Origin: Tetrapyrgos nigripes
Lineage: Eukaryota > Basidiomycota > Agaricomycetes > Agaricales > Campanellaceae
Assembly (NCBI GenBank): GCA_013368315.1
Contig: JAACJM010000219.1
Span: forward strand, 1-64,000
Length of the DNA: 64,000 nt
Reading direction: 5' to 3'
Shown: positions 45,941-57,706 of the stretch, piece by piece
Numbering within the stretch: position 1 is the first letter of the stretch
How the letters are laid out: each line of letters starts with the position of its first letter
Translations under genes and position numbers: made by a program
The notes under the pieces: generated by a model
The model's database searches: none
What the model saw: only the letters and a program-made list of their open reading frames with translations
Told to the model about the DNA's origin: nothing

Positions 45941-47930
45941 GTGCATTTTGCTGGAGAATACACTATACCAATGGATGCAATTATTTCTGACCAAGATCAT
46001 GTCGAGATGGTCATATATGAGGTCTGGAAGATAACTGGTTACCACTTCACATACATGGCTATCCTGTTTTTGCCCATTCCTGTTTCTTCTTCATTGACAA
46101 GCAGTTTTTCCCACTTGGATGACCTGATGTGGGTGAACGGGAAGGTGATCGTGAGGGTGGTAGTAGAGATACAACAATTGATGATCCACCTGCACCTAAA
46201 CAAGATCTGAATCAAACTGTCATCAGACTTCTGGCTACTCAATTGAAATCTGCAGACCCACCTCAATCTGACTCTCCACCTTCACTCATACACAAAACCA
46301 TTCCACAACTGATGAGGATGAGATTAGCAATGCTCCAAAGCACATTCTGTCCACGGGAATTTTGGGAAAGTGTTATTGCGAAGATAGACTCACATCATCA
46401 CACTCATCTGTTGATACCAGGGTATGCTGCCCTGATGGTGGAAGCAATTTACTCGTGGGCTGTCAAGCAAATATATTAGTTCTGTTACAAACATGATTTG
46501 CCAGAGCTGTGGGCTTACCTATGGGAGAATTGGTACTGTCCTGGGCATTGGGAATTGTGGGCTAGAGCTCCTGCTCCAGAAATACCCCAACTGCATACAA
46601 TGATGATCAATGAAAGGCACTGTTGTCAAATCAAACATGACTTCTTACATTACTTTCACAAACCTTGGGTTGATCTCCTTGTCTGGATTCTCATCACAAA
46701 GCTGGTGCCAACATGAACGAAAGCTTAATGAAGGTATCATGGGCTAGCATCCTGGAGAAAGATGTTTAAAACTGAGTGGAAACGATGCGAGAAGACTGTG
46801 CAAACATTGCCTATTGATCCCAAGTATCGCCCAGACCCAAAACAGTGGGTATACACATGCCCCAGCCAAGCACCAAATTGTTTCCTCTTCTGCAAACATC
46901 TCGTCCAGCATGTGGAACCAGTCCAACCAACATTTTTCCTAGAGGTTACCTGCAGCCGCACTACACCATTTTGGTCACATCCAACTCTAATATCCAAAAT
47001 CAATGACAACGAAGAAGGCTGTCTGTCAAGGTTGCTGGTACACTCAAATAACCACCCAAGTCACACAATCAAAGAGCAGATACAAGGTGATAGATTGAAC
47101 GAGAGAGATATGAGTAGAGGAGAAGAGTAAGCTGACTAGGCTCTACACTGTGTAATAGTAGTACAGAGCAGAGATGAAGTGAACGAACTGGGGAATCAGT
47201 TACAAGATATCTCAGGTATATATAAGAAACACGAAGGGATGAAGAAAGTAGGTAAAAATAGAATAGTGCCATATGGTTAAGAAAGATAGGAAGATCGGAT
47301 CAAGTATAGAAAGAATGGATAAGAGATAAGAAAGATAAGAAGATAGGAAGATTGATCGATAGTTATTATAGAGTTTAACAGGTTTTATAAGGTTCAAAGT
47401 CAGTAAGGTTTATTGAGGAAATGTAATGGATGAATGATCAGAGAAAGGGTTTAATAATGAAGTAAAAGAAGAAGGAGGGAAAAGAACTGTAGCAGTTCAT
47501 GACACTGTCAGGATACTGAAGAAGCTGTGACCAAGGAGCTTGATGTACCTGAGCAGAATGAGCCAGAGGAACTTGGAAATGAGACAGATGAGGAAGAGGA
47601 ATACAGACTAGAAGCTGATGTTGTACTTGATGGAAGGGAAACCTACAACAAATGTCTTCAGAGCTGGGTAAGTGATCCTTGGAAATTTGCAGACATGGTG
47701 GAATCACAGGGAAGCTTCTGAGATGGAAGATTCCTCAATGTGTTGGACAGTGAAGGTGTTAGGCTGAGAAGGATGATTCAGAGCTGTGAGGAGAAGGAAA
47801 GGCAACAGAATAGCAATGGTGGGGTTCCTACAAGTACATGGGACATCAGTAATGTGACCGCCATGTTCTACCATACATGCCCTCATCAAGGAGAAGAGGA
47901 CACGTAGCACCTTGTTCTTTATTCTCATGT
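45941..47930 (+). pseudogene. MULE-type transposase with SWIM zinc finger, decayed and split by an LTR
   Basis: Recognisable blocks of a mushroom Mutator-like transposase C-terminal half: HKTIPQLMRMRLAMLQSTFC (near 46290), PELWAYLWENWYCPGHWELW and IKHDFLHYFHKPWVDLLVWI (46498-46716), a SWIM-like finger YTCPSQAPNCFLFCKHLVQH (near 46850), FFLEVTCSRTTPFWSHP, and after the LTR an acidic stretch and LNVLDSEGVRLRRMIQSCEE, then TWDISNVTAMFYHTCPH (near 47740-47890). Frameshifts and stops break the frame, and a solo LTR (47028-47504) interrupts it. The catalytic DDE region upstream was not found. Confidence 0.7.
47028..47504 (-). mobile_element. Solo LTR inserted in the MULE pseudogene
   Basis: The reverse complement begins TGTCATGAACTGCTACAG and follows the LTR at 43666-44120 along its length, including AATAAACC, CTTTGAACCTTATAAAACCT and TAGAGCCTAGTCAG. 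The 5-bp string CTGTC is present on both sides (47023-47027 and 47505-47509). The 3' terminal part diverges from the other copy, so that border is a little uncertain. Confidence 0.75.
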
Positions 47931-49640
47931 CAAACTTTAAATTGCAGCATGGTGTAGTGTACTCAATCAAATACCCATTTTGTTTGCAATTCTGAAGTGA
48001 AAATATCACTACACAATCAAATCTTACTCTATCTTTCTGCTATGTGCCCTTGTGTTAATGCATAGAGCTAAACGTGGCCAAAGTTGTTTGATCTGTGGCT
48101 GGCATGTGACTATCATGTTGATATTTGGGGGAGGGGAGACCAAGGGCAAGTTGCCTCTGGAGTGAGAACAATGGAACTCGGTTGGCCCATGGCCCATCAA
48201 AGTTTGCCTTTTTTGGCCATGGGAACATCACGTGTTGAGGGCAAAAAGTGCCCAAGTGTGGCTGACTACCATGGCAGTCTGCAAACCTCCATTGAGAAAC
48301 CCACCCACCCTATGTCACTCCACAAAAGCCTTGCCCCCCCCCCCCCTTGATGTTTCCTCCTCTCAACTGTCACAAAGTGGACACAGCTCTTCCATGTCCT
48401 CCCCATTTTCATTCTCATACTGGTTGGGCTTTCTCTGCCACCTTCAACTTGAAGTGAGTACTACATCCACAAGTATACTAGGAAACTAAATATGATGTCA
48501 TTTGCAGAAAAGAAAATGATATGCAGATGTCAGTGTCAAGCATGTACTGAACAGCAAATGAGGATTGCAAAGAGAGAAGGGGTTGGTATTTAACCCCCAA
48601 AGTGTGTGTGTTCTACTTTCTTTGTTCTCTCCCTTTGCTAACACTTTGTTTAGAACAACTTAGCTCATTGTATATCCCACTAACAATGTTGCCAATATAG
48701 AGCTCTCAGCTAGAGCACACAATATACTGTACAACCATCCCAGGTTCTTGGGATTAAGATGGTGTGTTTACCAACCGCTTTTCGTCTGAGCTTACAGTAA
48801 CAATTTCTAGTACAGGGCAGCTTGGGTCACGTTTCAAGCTCTTAAACATGTAGTACATCTCCCTCCTTTTCGTATTAGACAGTTCTGAATAACATACACT
48901 TCTTCTTGACTCTACTTCTCTAAACAACCCATATGATCTGTCCTCTCTCTACTGGTACCCAATGTCCTGAAGCCACCCTCAACAAAGCTGTAGAGGATAT
49001 TTCAGATCATTTTGTTGAGATTACAAAGGTGCAGAAAGGATGAGTTTTCCTCATCAGTAGACTACCATGTTTATGGAGAGGTATAGCAGTGTATAGTTGA
49101 TACACCTGCCTTTTGCAGCTTTGATATCCACACTTTCCATACATCTATACACTTGCTATATAAACCATAGGGATAAATTCTATATAACCATTTATTGCAG
49201 TATTCAGACACAGGCCATGCAGTAGTAAAAAGAAAGAGTGATTATATATTGCCACTACATAATACAACACCATTAGTCTCACCCCACATGTACCACTGCA
49301 AGGTGTCCACATGTTGAACCTCTGGAACACCCAGCAATAATGCTAAACCCTCATGGAACAGGCACACTAATAAAAAAATTGGTTAGAAGGGAGACTTCAA
49401 GAAAATCACCACCTAATTGCTGCGTCTTCTAATGCGAGTCAGGGAAAATCAGACAAGAATGAATAGGTGGATTGCAAGGACCCCGAGAGGCCGCGCATAC
49501 AAGAAATGACATTGGGATTCAAGGAAATGACTATGGAGCTAAGGAAAGGGAGGGAAGGAAAGGGAAAGAATTTTTTTTTTTAAAGTTTAGAATGGAGTAG
49601 TGCGGGTAAGGGGTGAGAAGCAGAGAACAGTAAACCTGAC
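47931..49640. other. CpG-poor stretch, no supported gene
   Basis: Nothing recognisable. A C-homopolymer run lies near 48335-48349. Frames at 48084-48350 and 49145-49330 have no family features. Confidence 0.4.
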
Positions 49641-49661
49641 AAGGAGAAAAATCAAGCAAAG

Positions 49662-49732
49662 CCCAATGCCCTGAAACAGCAACAGAGGGAGAAGAAAAAA
49701 TAAAAACCCAATGCCCTGAAACAGCAACAGAG
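49662..49732 (+). repeat. Direct repeat of 26 bp, two copies
   Basis: CCCAATGCCCTGAAACAGCA plus AACAGAG-type end occurs at 49662-49687 and again at 49707-49732, just downstream of the minus-strand recombinase pseudogene. It may be part of the terminal repeats of that element. Confidence 0.6.
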
Positions 49733-49757
49733 TGTTTGGAAAAATTTAATGAGCTGG

Positions 49758-50584
49758 TCAGCCAAAAAGGAAAGAATGAAGGATAACCGGATTCTTACAA
49801 ATATAAATCTCAAATGTCTGAGAACTCCAACAAGCCACCTGGATCAAGTGTGGTGGTACACCTGCCAGTGCCATTGAAGTGGCTCCCCCTGCCTGCATTG
49901 AATGACCAGAAATGTTGGCATTGGGAAGGAGCATCTTCAATCTCTTGATGAACCAATCTTGGGTGGGAACTTTGCTGTTTGATCTGATCCAAAGTTCAGG
50001 ACAGAGTGGGAAGAGTTGGTTTTGTGAATTGAGATAGGAAAGAAAATGTGGGGTGGGATTGGATGGATGATTGATGGTTTGAATAATGACCAGGTTCCCT
50101 TCGAAGAAACGATCTGCTTTATGTCAGTGGAGGAAAAAGGTGGTATCAACAGAATGCCACATCATGGTCTTGCGACAATTAATTAGGCGCTTGTTCCCAA
50201 ATGAAGTAAACCATGGAAACCCATTAATACCATTGCTTTGAAAAGAAAATCATTGTGGGATTGCGAAGAGGAGAGGGAATGGATGATGATGTTGAGTTGG
50301 TCATGAGATAGGGGAAGCTTTCTGTTGACGGGAGAACCCCATTGACATAGATAACCAGTCATTGTGTGTGTGACAAGAGATGAATTCTGGGCTTGACAGA
50401 CCTCAGAGTAGCGTACCTCGTCACTGGCAATACCTGCAGAAGAATAGGAAGAAGAAGTATCAATAGAAAAACTGAGGCAAATAGCACGTTCGTGAATTAA
50501 CTTATCCAAACTCCAAGGCTCACGAACAGGCTGTCTAGAGTTTGGGGAAATAGAAATCATTGAAGCATTGCCCCCAGCATCCAT
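49758..50584 (-). pseudogene. DIRS-type tyrosine recombinase, inactive
   Basis: The minus-strand sequence follows the mushroom DIRS-like recombinase pattern: REPWSLDKLIHERAICLSFS, RKLPLSHDQLNIIIHSLSS, VLMGFHGLLHLG, KADRFFEGNLVIIQTI, FIKRLKMLLPNANISGHSMQ, AGVPPHLIQ and TFEIYICKNPV, with the nucleophile Tyr in FEIY. Two catalytic arginines are lost: the first (family LLRLGE) reads LLHLG, and the HxxR motif (family HSMRAGG) reads HSMQAGG. Near the N-terminus about 50 residues are missing, and the frame shifts near 50150-50180. Several Arg positions are now His, Gln or Cys, as expected from C-to-T change at CpG. Confidence 0.8.
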
Positions 50585-50829
50585 TGAGGGGGTCTAGTGA
50601 TCATATGTGCAGTTATAGAAGAAAAGTGAAGTATCCAAAGAAAGAAGAATAAAACAAAAGAAAAAAATGCAAGGAAATTAAAGGAAAAGATCCATTTCAA
50701 AAGGTAAACATCAGGAAGAAAGAATATGGGGAAGAGTGGGAAATTATTGGCAAGGAGGAACATTAGATAGAGGATGTTTAGCGGGGAGAGTGGAGAAAGA
50801 GGGAGTGGCTTTGTTGGGAAGAAGGGGGC

Positions 50830-52063
50830 ATTTAGAACCTCTATGACCCAAATATGCAGACGAGTGCAAATACTCGCAGGGGCAGTACAGAATCCCATGT
50901 TCCAATTGTTACAAGGGACTCTGGACTTGGTAGGTGTGGTACAGTTGGATCTCTGGGGAACCTCTTCAATGCATGATCCTGTGTCGCTGATGTGAGATTC
51001 TCTGAGATCAGAGAAAAGGTTGAAATCAGTGAAATGAATGGAACGGGAATTAGTGACACAGGAGCAAGCTGCTTTATCGAAATGAATGACTCTGGAGTGG
51101 AAGGGCTTCTTGATGGATGCAAACTGCCCGTGGATGTATTCCCCATAAGCCTTGACGTCCAGCTCAAGCTGAGGAAAAATTCGAGCATAGGTATTCCCAA
51201 CTTTATACCATACCACACCCCACTTGTTGGAATCAGTGATCTGCTTTGAGGGTGCCTGGATTCCATCTGCCAAGTCTTCTGTTCAATCCTCTGTGTACAT
51301 GTTAGAGTATAGAGAGGTGAAAACAACATCGAGATTGACTGGTTCGCCAAGTAGAATGGCTTTGAGCTTGGATTCAGGAAGATCAGGACAAAGGGGAGAT
51401 GATTGGAGGAAGCAGAGCTTTCTTGGGGTCTTCCAGATTCTTGGATAGAAGGCAGAGAGTTTGAAAACAGATAGGGGAAAGATTGTCCATAGCGACTGCT
51501 GACAACAGGTTGCCCCTGGACCAGGGATATTCCATGTCATCATCCTTCTCTGCCTTCTTGTTTGGGAAAGATGAACCATTGAGTGGATTGGAAGGGTCAT
51601 GATCATTCAGCAACTCATCTGGATTGCAAGCTCTTTGCTTTCCTCTAACAATTGCTTCCTCCTCTTCCTTATCTGTGCTGTCCAGCATCTCCAAAAATGC
51701 AGCCAAGCCACCTTTCTGATCCTGATCTGACATCCCTTGGACCAAACACAATTTCTCCTGTATTTCCAAAACTGCCCCAACCTTCGAACCCTGGTGTTTG
51801 CTGTAACATTCAGCCAACATAGTTTTTGGAATGAGAATCTCGGTCTGAGTCCCACCACCAGAGGACAAGGTGGTGGACAATGAACCTCCACCAGTATTAA
51901 CAGCAGTCAAGTTTGCTGCAGGATTATTCATAGTAGCAGACGTGGCAGTGGTGTTGCAGTTCTGCCAGTACCAGTAAGAGGAATCACCACCAGTGTTCAA
52001 GGTGGGCATGTTGACATCATCAGCACTTGGAGTAGAAGTGTTATCATTGGATGTAGTAGACAT
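50830..52063 (-). pseudogene. Gag-like ORF of a DIRS-type element, frameshifted
   Basis: It starts MSTTSNDNTSTPSADDVNMP and continues with a Thr/Ser-rich region, KGGLAAFLEMLDSTDKEEEE and an acidic stretch. After frameshifts (near 51500 and 51300) it reads GEPVNLDVVFTSLYSNMYTE, GVVWYKVGNTYARIFPQLEL, GEYIHGQFASIKKPFHSRVI, HFDKAA and FTDFNLFSDLRESHI, and ends with a CCCH-like finger (PCNNWNMGFCTAPASICTRL, then HI). This order is typical of the ORF preceding RT in mushroom DIRS-like elements. Between this and the recombinase only about 250 bp remain, so the RT-RNase H region has been deleted. Confidence 0.7.
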
Positions 52064-52399
52064 GGAGGTGTGAATAGAATGATGTGGAGTGATATTGAGC
52101 AAAAAATCTCTTGAGTGAACAATGAGTAAACGAGAGAGACAAACTAAAGAAAGGGAAGGTGAAAGGGAATACTTATACAAAGTGAAAGAAAGGAATATGA
52201 AAAATATGAAGCATGTGAAGGATGTAAGAGGGATGTTTGGAGTGGATGTGAGAGACAGATGTTAGGAGACTAGCAGCTTCACCAATTTGTGATTGGATCA
52301 TAAACTGCTAGTAAGGAGGGTCCAATCTTGATGGAGAATAGGAAAGGATATAAAGTGAGGGAAGTGAGAACATGAGACTCTGTGAAGTACTCGCAATTA

Positions 52400-55300
52400 G
52401 ACTACAATAAACATTAACCACGATTAATTTGAGAATGGTGGGACTATGATAATTGATTCCACCAGCATCAACAAACAACAGAGGCCAAACAGGACCAGTG
52501 AGACCTAATCTCTTGTTAAGGGATTGTTTGCAATGCTTGAAAGATCATGACTTACCAAGAGCCCAAGTCAAGGACATGTGGGTGCATGCTAAAGTGTGAA
52601 ATGCATAAGTGTAGCAAATCACATAACGAAAGACAGCATACCAACCACCACTTCTCAAAGGCCAGCGTTGAGTGTAATACTGATGAAATTCGCAGCTAGA
52701 AAGGCTAGAAAGAAAGTAATCAGTACAACAGCTGTCCAAAGCCTGACATGACACATCTAGAGAACACCCAGCACACAATGGCACCTAGACAAGACACTGT
52801 ATATCCTATACACACTAATGGATCTAGATTGGCCAGGGCATGGCCAATTTGCATAGCCAGACAGTGCATGAAGCCATTGACAAAGGGAGGGAGGTCCAAG
52901 GATGGAAGCGAAGAACTTCAAGAAGTGAAAAGTCAACCATAGTTAGGTAAACCCCGACTCTGACCAGAGGGAGAAGAGGGATGTGTCCCACCAATTGATC
53001 AGCCAGTCCTGGCAAGGGGGGTTTAAATTTTGAAATGGAGATCTTCACATGAGGTAATTTGTTTCCATCATGTTCCATTGGCTTCTTTGGCTCATGTCAT
53101 ATGTCCTGATTCAGGCATATGTCTGCCAGAGCTCCCACCCTTTGGTGAGGCTCCCTGGTGCTATCCCTCTGTATTCTGAGGTACTATACAGCTAATAACT
53201 GGCACAGGGCCAGCCCCTTCAGGGTGGCAAAGCCCGCTACCATTTGTGCTGGTTAGACATTAGCTTGAGTAAATAGAGTGTATAATGTAGTATGGACAAC
53301 ATTGGCCATTAGGAAAAAATCATAGTCAGCCCTACTTTAGCTTCTATAAGTGCAATCTATCATTAATAGTACCTAAATAACCAGTGTGGCCTTCCCACAG
53401 CCAACATGCACTGACCTGGTACCATTCGAAACACATCTGAAAACTGAAAGTAGGGAGCACAGGATAGGAGAGGGGCATGGGAAAGAGCATGTGGCAAGCG
53501 CAGAATTGGAGCAAAACAAATGACCCTTTGATCTGACAGGGAGACAATCGTAAACTAGCATGGCAGTCTCCCAAAAAGGAAATAGTTAGCACGAAAACAA
53601 GCCACTCAAGATTTGGGGAGCATTTGGGCATAAAGACCCTCTACCTATCGGTAGCAGGAATATATGATTTTGAGACATGTGTAGTATGCATTATAAGCTT
53701 TTTTGGGTAATTGGTGTAGCATGCAGTGGGAGAATCCAGCTTTGACCCCTAGAACCCTTACTTGCTTGGAATTTCCTCCTTGGCTGTGCTCATAGTTGAA
53801 AAAACTAGGCTACTTACTAGGTATGAAAGAAAACTAGTCTTTTCCCTGTCAATGTCTTGATTCAGCACCAATTCTTCAGGTCAATGGTTAAATGATAGAA
53901 TTTTTGTGTACTCATTGTCTTTGGGATACCTGGTCCAATTTGGCCACTTGCTTTGATTCTGCAGCCTCATGCATACTCCTTCTTCAGTGTCATTTATTCA
54001 TGCTGTGAGAAAAATCAACGGGATTGGCAGAACCTTACTGTTTGATGTCCTGCACGAAGCGCAGAAGAAAAATAGAATTTTAATAAAAATAAGTCTGTAA
54101 AACAGATGTCAAAGTGTATGGAGGTATACATCAACGATGCTTCAATTCTAAGGGGTTGCCTAAGGCTAGCAGAGAACAGACAGTGGAGCAAAATGATAAT
54201 CACTTCATCAAACAGCAATAATAAAAGGGCACTTACATGCCACTTGATTAATCTTGATTAATATCTAGACATGTGCCATGACCTGCTTCTTCACTGTTAC
54301 CACCATGACGCTCTCCAAATTTCTTTGTCTTGCTGCCAATGCTTGCCCTTTGTTTCTCATTCCAATGTTGTCTGAGTCTTTACAATGTCTGTCTGTTATA
54401 GACCTTCTCCATATTCACCAGTGTGTTGACCATAGTGCACCTAAAAAGCAATCAAAAGTGTTGAGAGCTCGTTTCATTGCTAATTTTGTTGCTGAAAGCT
54501 GGGTCTTGCTGAGGACTTGTCTATTGTGACTTCATCTGTCCATGAGTATCAAGCCAAGTGTCAAATAATAGACTTTGAATTCAGTGAGGGCTTTTGTCAT
54601 CTTCTCAGCCAAAAGATTTTATATTTAATGGTTCAATCTGGGACTGTCAAAGGCTTCAAAAATTGGCTAATGACCCCTGCTGCTGTTGATGTCATAGTCT
54701 GTTCTTTTGACTCTCAATCATCGTAATTCTATTCCAGTGGCTACCATAATGAAAAATGATTTAGTTGAATATTGTATTCAGACTGTAGGTTTTCAAGGAA
54801 AGTTGAACTCGTTATCTGTTGTCCTTTCCCGATTTTTATTGCCCAATTGAGAATGTTGTTCAGTTTGTCTGACAAGGATCTGGCTCAACTCTTTTTATTG
54901 AAGATCATGTAAACATGGTTCAAAAAATTTTGGCCAGTTTGTTTGGCACCATTGTTGACGTTATTTTTGACCACCCAGAAGTTGATTCAGACTCTGGATG
55001 TGAACAAGAATCCTCACAAAACGTAATTTTTGACCAGATTGATTTGTATTGACTGCAGTTTCTGGAGGAAAGAGATCGATGGCCTGAGTTTATCCCACAA
55101 ATGAAAGGTATCAAAACAAATTTGAATACCTTGACCAATTCTCTTGACATATATGAAGAATATCAAAATGTAACATAAGTGGGTGTCAATTCTAATGATA
55201 AGGAGTTGAAATGAAAAGAGTGTCCATACCTTCCTGTTGATCCTTGATTGATCATGTGTCACAAAGAGGTGAGCGCTTAGATAGTGATAACAAGGAGCTA

Positions 55301-56251
55301 CAGGCTTGACTCAACTGGTCTGAATGATGAAGAATGTATTAAATACCTAACAGACAGCAATAAGTACTGGAACTACAGTGCCCATCAGTAAAGGTGAAAG
55401 AAGTAATGAAAAGGGAGATACACACCTGGTCCCAATGATGAAGAGGTTGAGATAGGGAACCAGGTGTCAGGACAGGGTTTATGTATGTAAAAGTAAAGGT
55501 GTAAAGGAAGCTGTAACCAAAGCTGTAAAAGAAGCTGTATTGGAGTAGCATGTGGAACAAGAGTCATATTGTGTAAAGGTCTGAGGATATGAAGATAAGA
55601 AGAAAGAAATGGTACCAAATATATAGATATGTAGACAAGAGAGAAAGGGAAAGGGAAATGAGACACTGCTTCAAACAGAGTTGGGGACTGGTACATGAAA
55701 TGCACTGCTAGAATCATTACAAATACATCAACTGTATAGTTGATGGAGCGGAGTTTGGAATTTTACTGGTCCAGTCCCATGACCATCATCTGGAATAGCC
55801 TTGAGCCTTGGGCCAAGTCTGTATTTCTTCATGAAGTCTGTTGTCCACATCCTTCTGCACATAGTGATTCAGGTGTAACTACAATCTCCTCTCAAATGTG
55901 ATCCTGACTTTGATCATTCTCCTTTCGGCACAACTCCCATATGTGGTTAACCCCTTCACATATATTCTCTCGTAACTATGTGGTGGACAAGGCAGGTTGT
56001 TTTCCAGAGTTGAATGAAGGAACGCAGTCAGAATGATGAGGGTAGAGTGTGAGACAATAGGGATTTCCAAAAAAAGTTCTTGAAGGGGAGGAGGTAAATT
56101 AGCCAATGAAGGATTTTCCAGCCACACAGAGGAGTCATCCATTTACCTGTACGATGAGCAAGAGAAGGATGTTTCTGACATGTCCATTGACTCTATATAC
56201 CTTGGAGTGCATCTATTCCCTGTCTTTGGGAGTAGACCTTGGGCCACCAAC
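52400..56251. other. CpG-poor stretch, possible decayed gene fragments
   Basis: Plus-strand frames at 54278-54726 and text around 54905-55180 (for example FLEERDRWPEFIPQMKGIKT in one frame) look like decayed coding sequence, but I cannot assign a family and stops are frequent. A minus-strand frame of 87 codons at 55879-56142 is open next to the inverted-repeat element. Nothing here supports a functional gene. Confidence 0.35.
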
Positions 56252-56764
56252 TTTTCAAGCAACAGGGCAAGCAACACTCAAGCAACATCCAGCAACAGCA
56301 AAGCAACAGTGGAACAACATTTAAGTGCTATTAAAACCTATTGAAGTCATATTGAAGTCACTAGCATTGGCCTCAAAAAAATCACTACATAAATCAGGTT
56401 TAAAATTCAATCTGTGCTCAAAAGTCATTGGGCACTGCTACTGTCACTCAAGCTACCCTGGCTCAAGTAGCTTGAGGGTAACCTGACTTCTAATTTCAGT
56501 GTGGCTGTGCTTATCCCAGTCTACTCAACATCACTACACTTCATTGTACAACAAATTACTTGCATTGAAAGGTTCATTTATTGAGGAGATGGATATCATA
56601 CTTACCACACCCTTTACCGCAAACTGGTTTAGCCTCTTCTGAGTCTCAAATGCTCAGTTTTGCTAGATTTTCCCAGCTGTATTAGATAGCTTGCTTTTTA
56701 AATATGCTAAATCAGAGAGAACAGAAACATCCTTATCAATGAGCTTTTATAATACAGAGACAAT

Positions 56765-57100
56765 TGCAGTAGTTAGTGAACAGCACAGGTACCCTACAGA
56801 TACTTTTGAGCGGACCCATACCTGAACAGGTATGGGTTTTCAGCAGGTCTGGTGGGTAACCCATCTGTTCTTGAGTGTGTCTAACTATTCTAATTCGTTC
56901 CATATAATTACTAGCTGTGTCACCTACTATACTTATTGGCAGGTCAGACACTATATAAGTAATTGATATTTAGATGTAATGTATATGAACAGTAGTAGTA
57001 AGGAATTTTGAGTGGCAGGTACAATGGGTCTGCCTCTACTGGTACAGGTCAGCACAGGTTTCCAAATCCATACCAGTGAGACCTGTACCCCACAACCTGC
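56765..57100. repeat. Short relative of the CAGTG/GGTACAGG hAT-like element
   Basis: The right part (complement GGGGTACAGGTC, then GGATTTGGAAACC, GTACC and AGAGGCAGAC) matches the right end of the element at 26989-28953 in order. The left part has ACAGGTACCC and CCCATACCTG motifs. It is probably an internally deleted nested insertion. Confidence 0.5.
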
Positions 57101-57251
57101 AGCAACTCATTGGCAATAGTTAAGCAAGCCAGAAAATATTCTGAAATTCAGACATATAAAAGGTGTTTCACAGATGTATAAGCAGATGGCTCAAGAGTAG
57201 TTGGAGGTGGCCTGAATGTGGCTTGAGGTCAAACATTGGTCAAGCACTGGG

Positions 57252-57706
57252 TCAAGCAACATCAAGCAACACTCAAGCAACACTCAAGCAACAGTCAAGC
57301 AACAGATCAAGCAACATCAAGCAACACTCAAGCAACACTCAAGAAACATCAAGCAACACTCAAGCAACACTCAGGCAATGTCAAGCAACACTCAAGCAAC
57401 ACTCAAGCAACACTCAAGCAACAGTCAAGCAACAGTCAAGAAACATCAAGCAACACTCAAGCAACACTCAGGCAATGTCAAGCAACACTCAAGCAACACT
57501 CAAGCAACACTCAAGCAACAGTCAAGCAACAGTCAAGCAACAGTCAAGCAACAGTCAAGCAACAGTCAAGCAACAGTCAAGCAACAGTCAAGCAACAGTC
57601 AAGCAACGTCAAGCAACACTCAAGCAACACTCAAGCAACATCAAGCAACAGTCAAGCAACATCCAACAACACTTCTCGTAGGTCAAGCAACAGTCAAGCA
57701 ACACTT
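57252..57706 (+). repeat. 11-bp minisatellite TCAAGCAACAC/G
   Basis: About 40 units of TCAAGCAACAS (S = C or G) with occasional 10-bp (TCAAGCAACA or TCAAGCAATG) variants. Unit length is not a multiple of three, so all three plus frames are open and encode the same Gln/Ser/Asn/Thr-rich peptide repeat (SSNTQATLKQH, QATVKQQSSNS). Smaller clusters lie at 56252-56320 and 58150-58215. The open frames at 57163-57784 are by-products of the repeat and are not called as genes. Confidence 0.9.

Noticed and set aside
48335..48349. C-homopolymer as a functional site
   Set aside because: A simple homopolymer run; nothing else around it supports function.
57252..57706. CRISPR-like array
   Set aside because: It is a tandem 11-bp minisatellite without spacers, in a eukaryotic genome.
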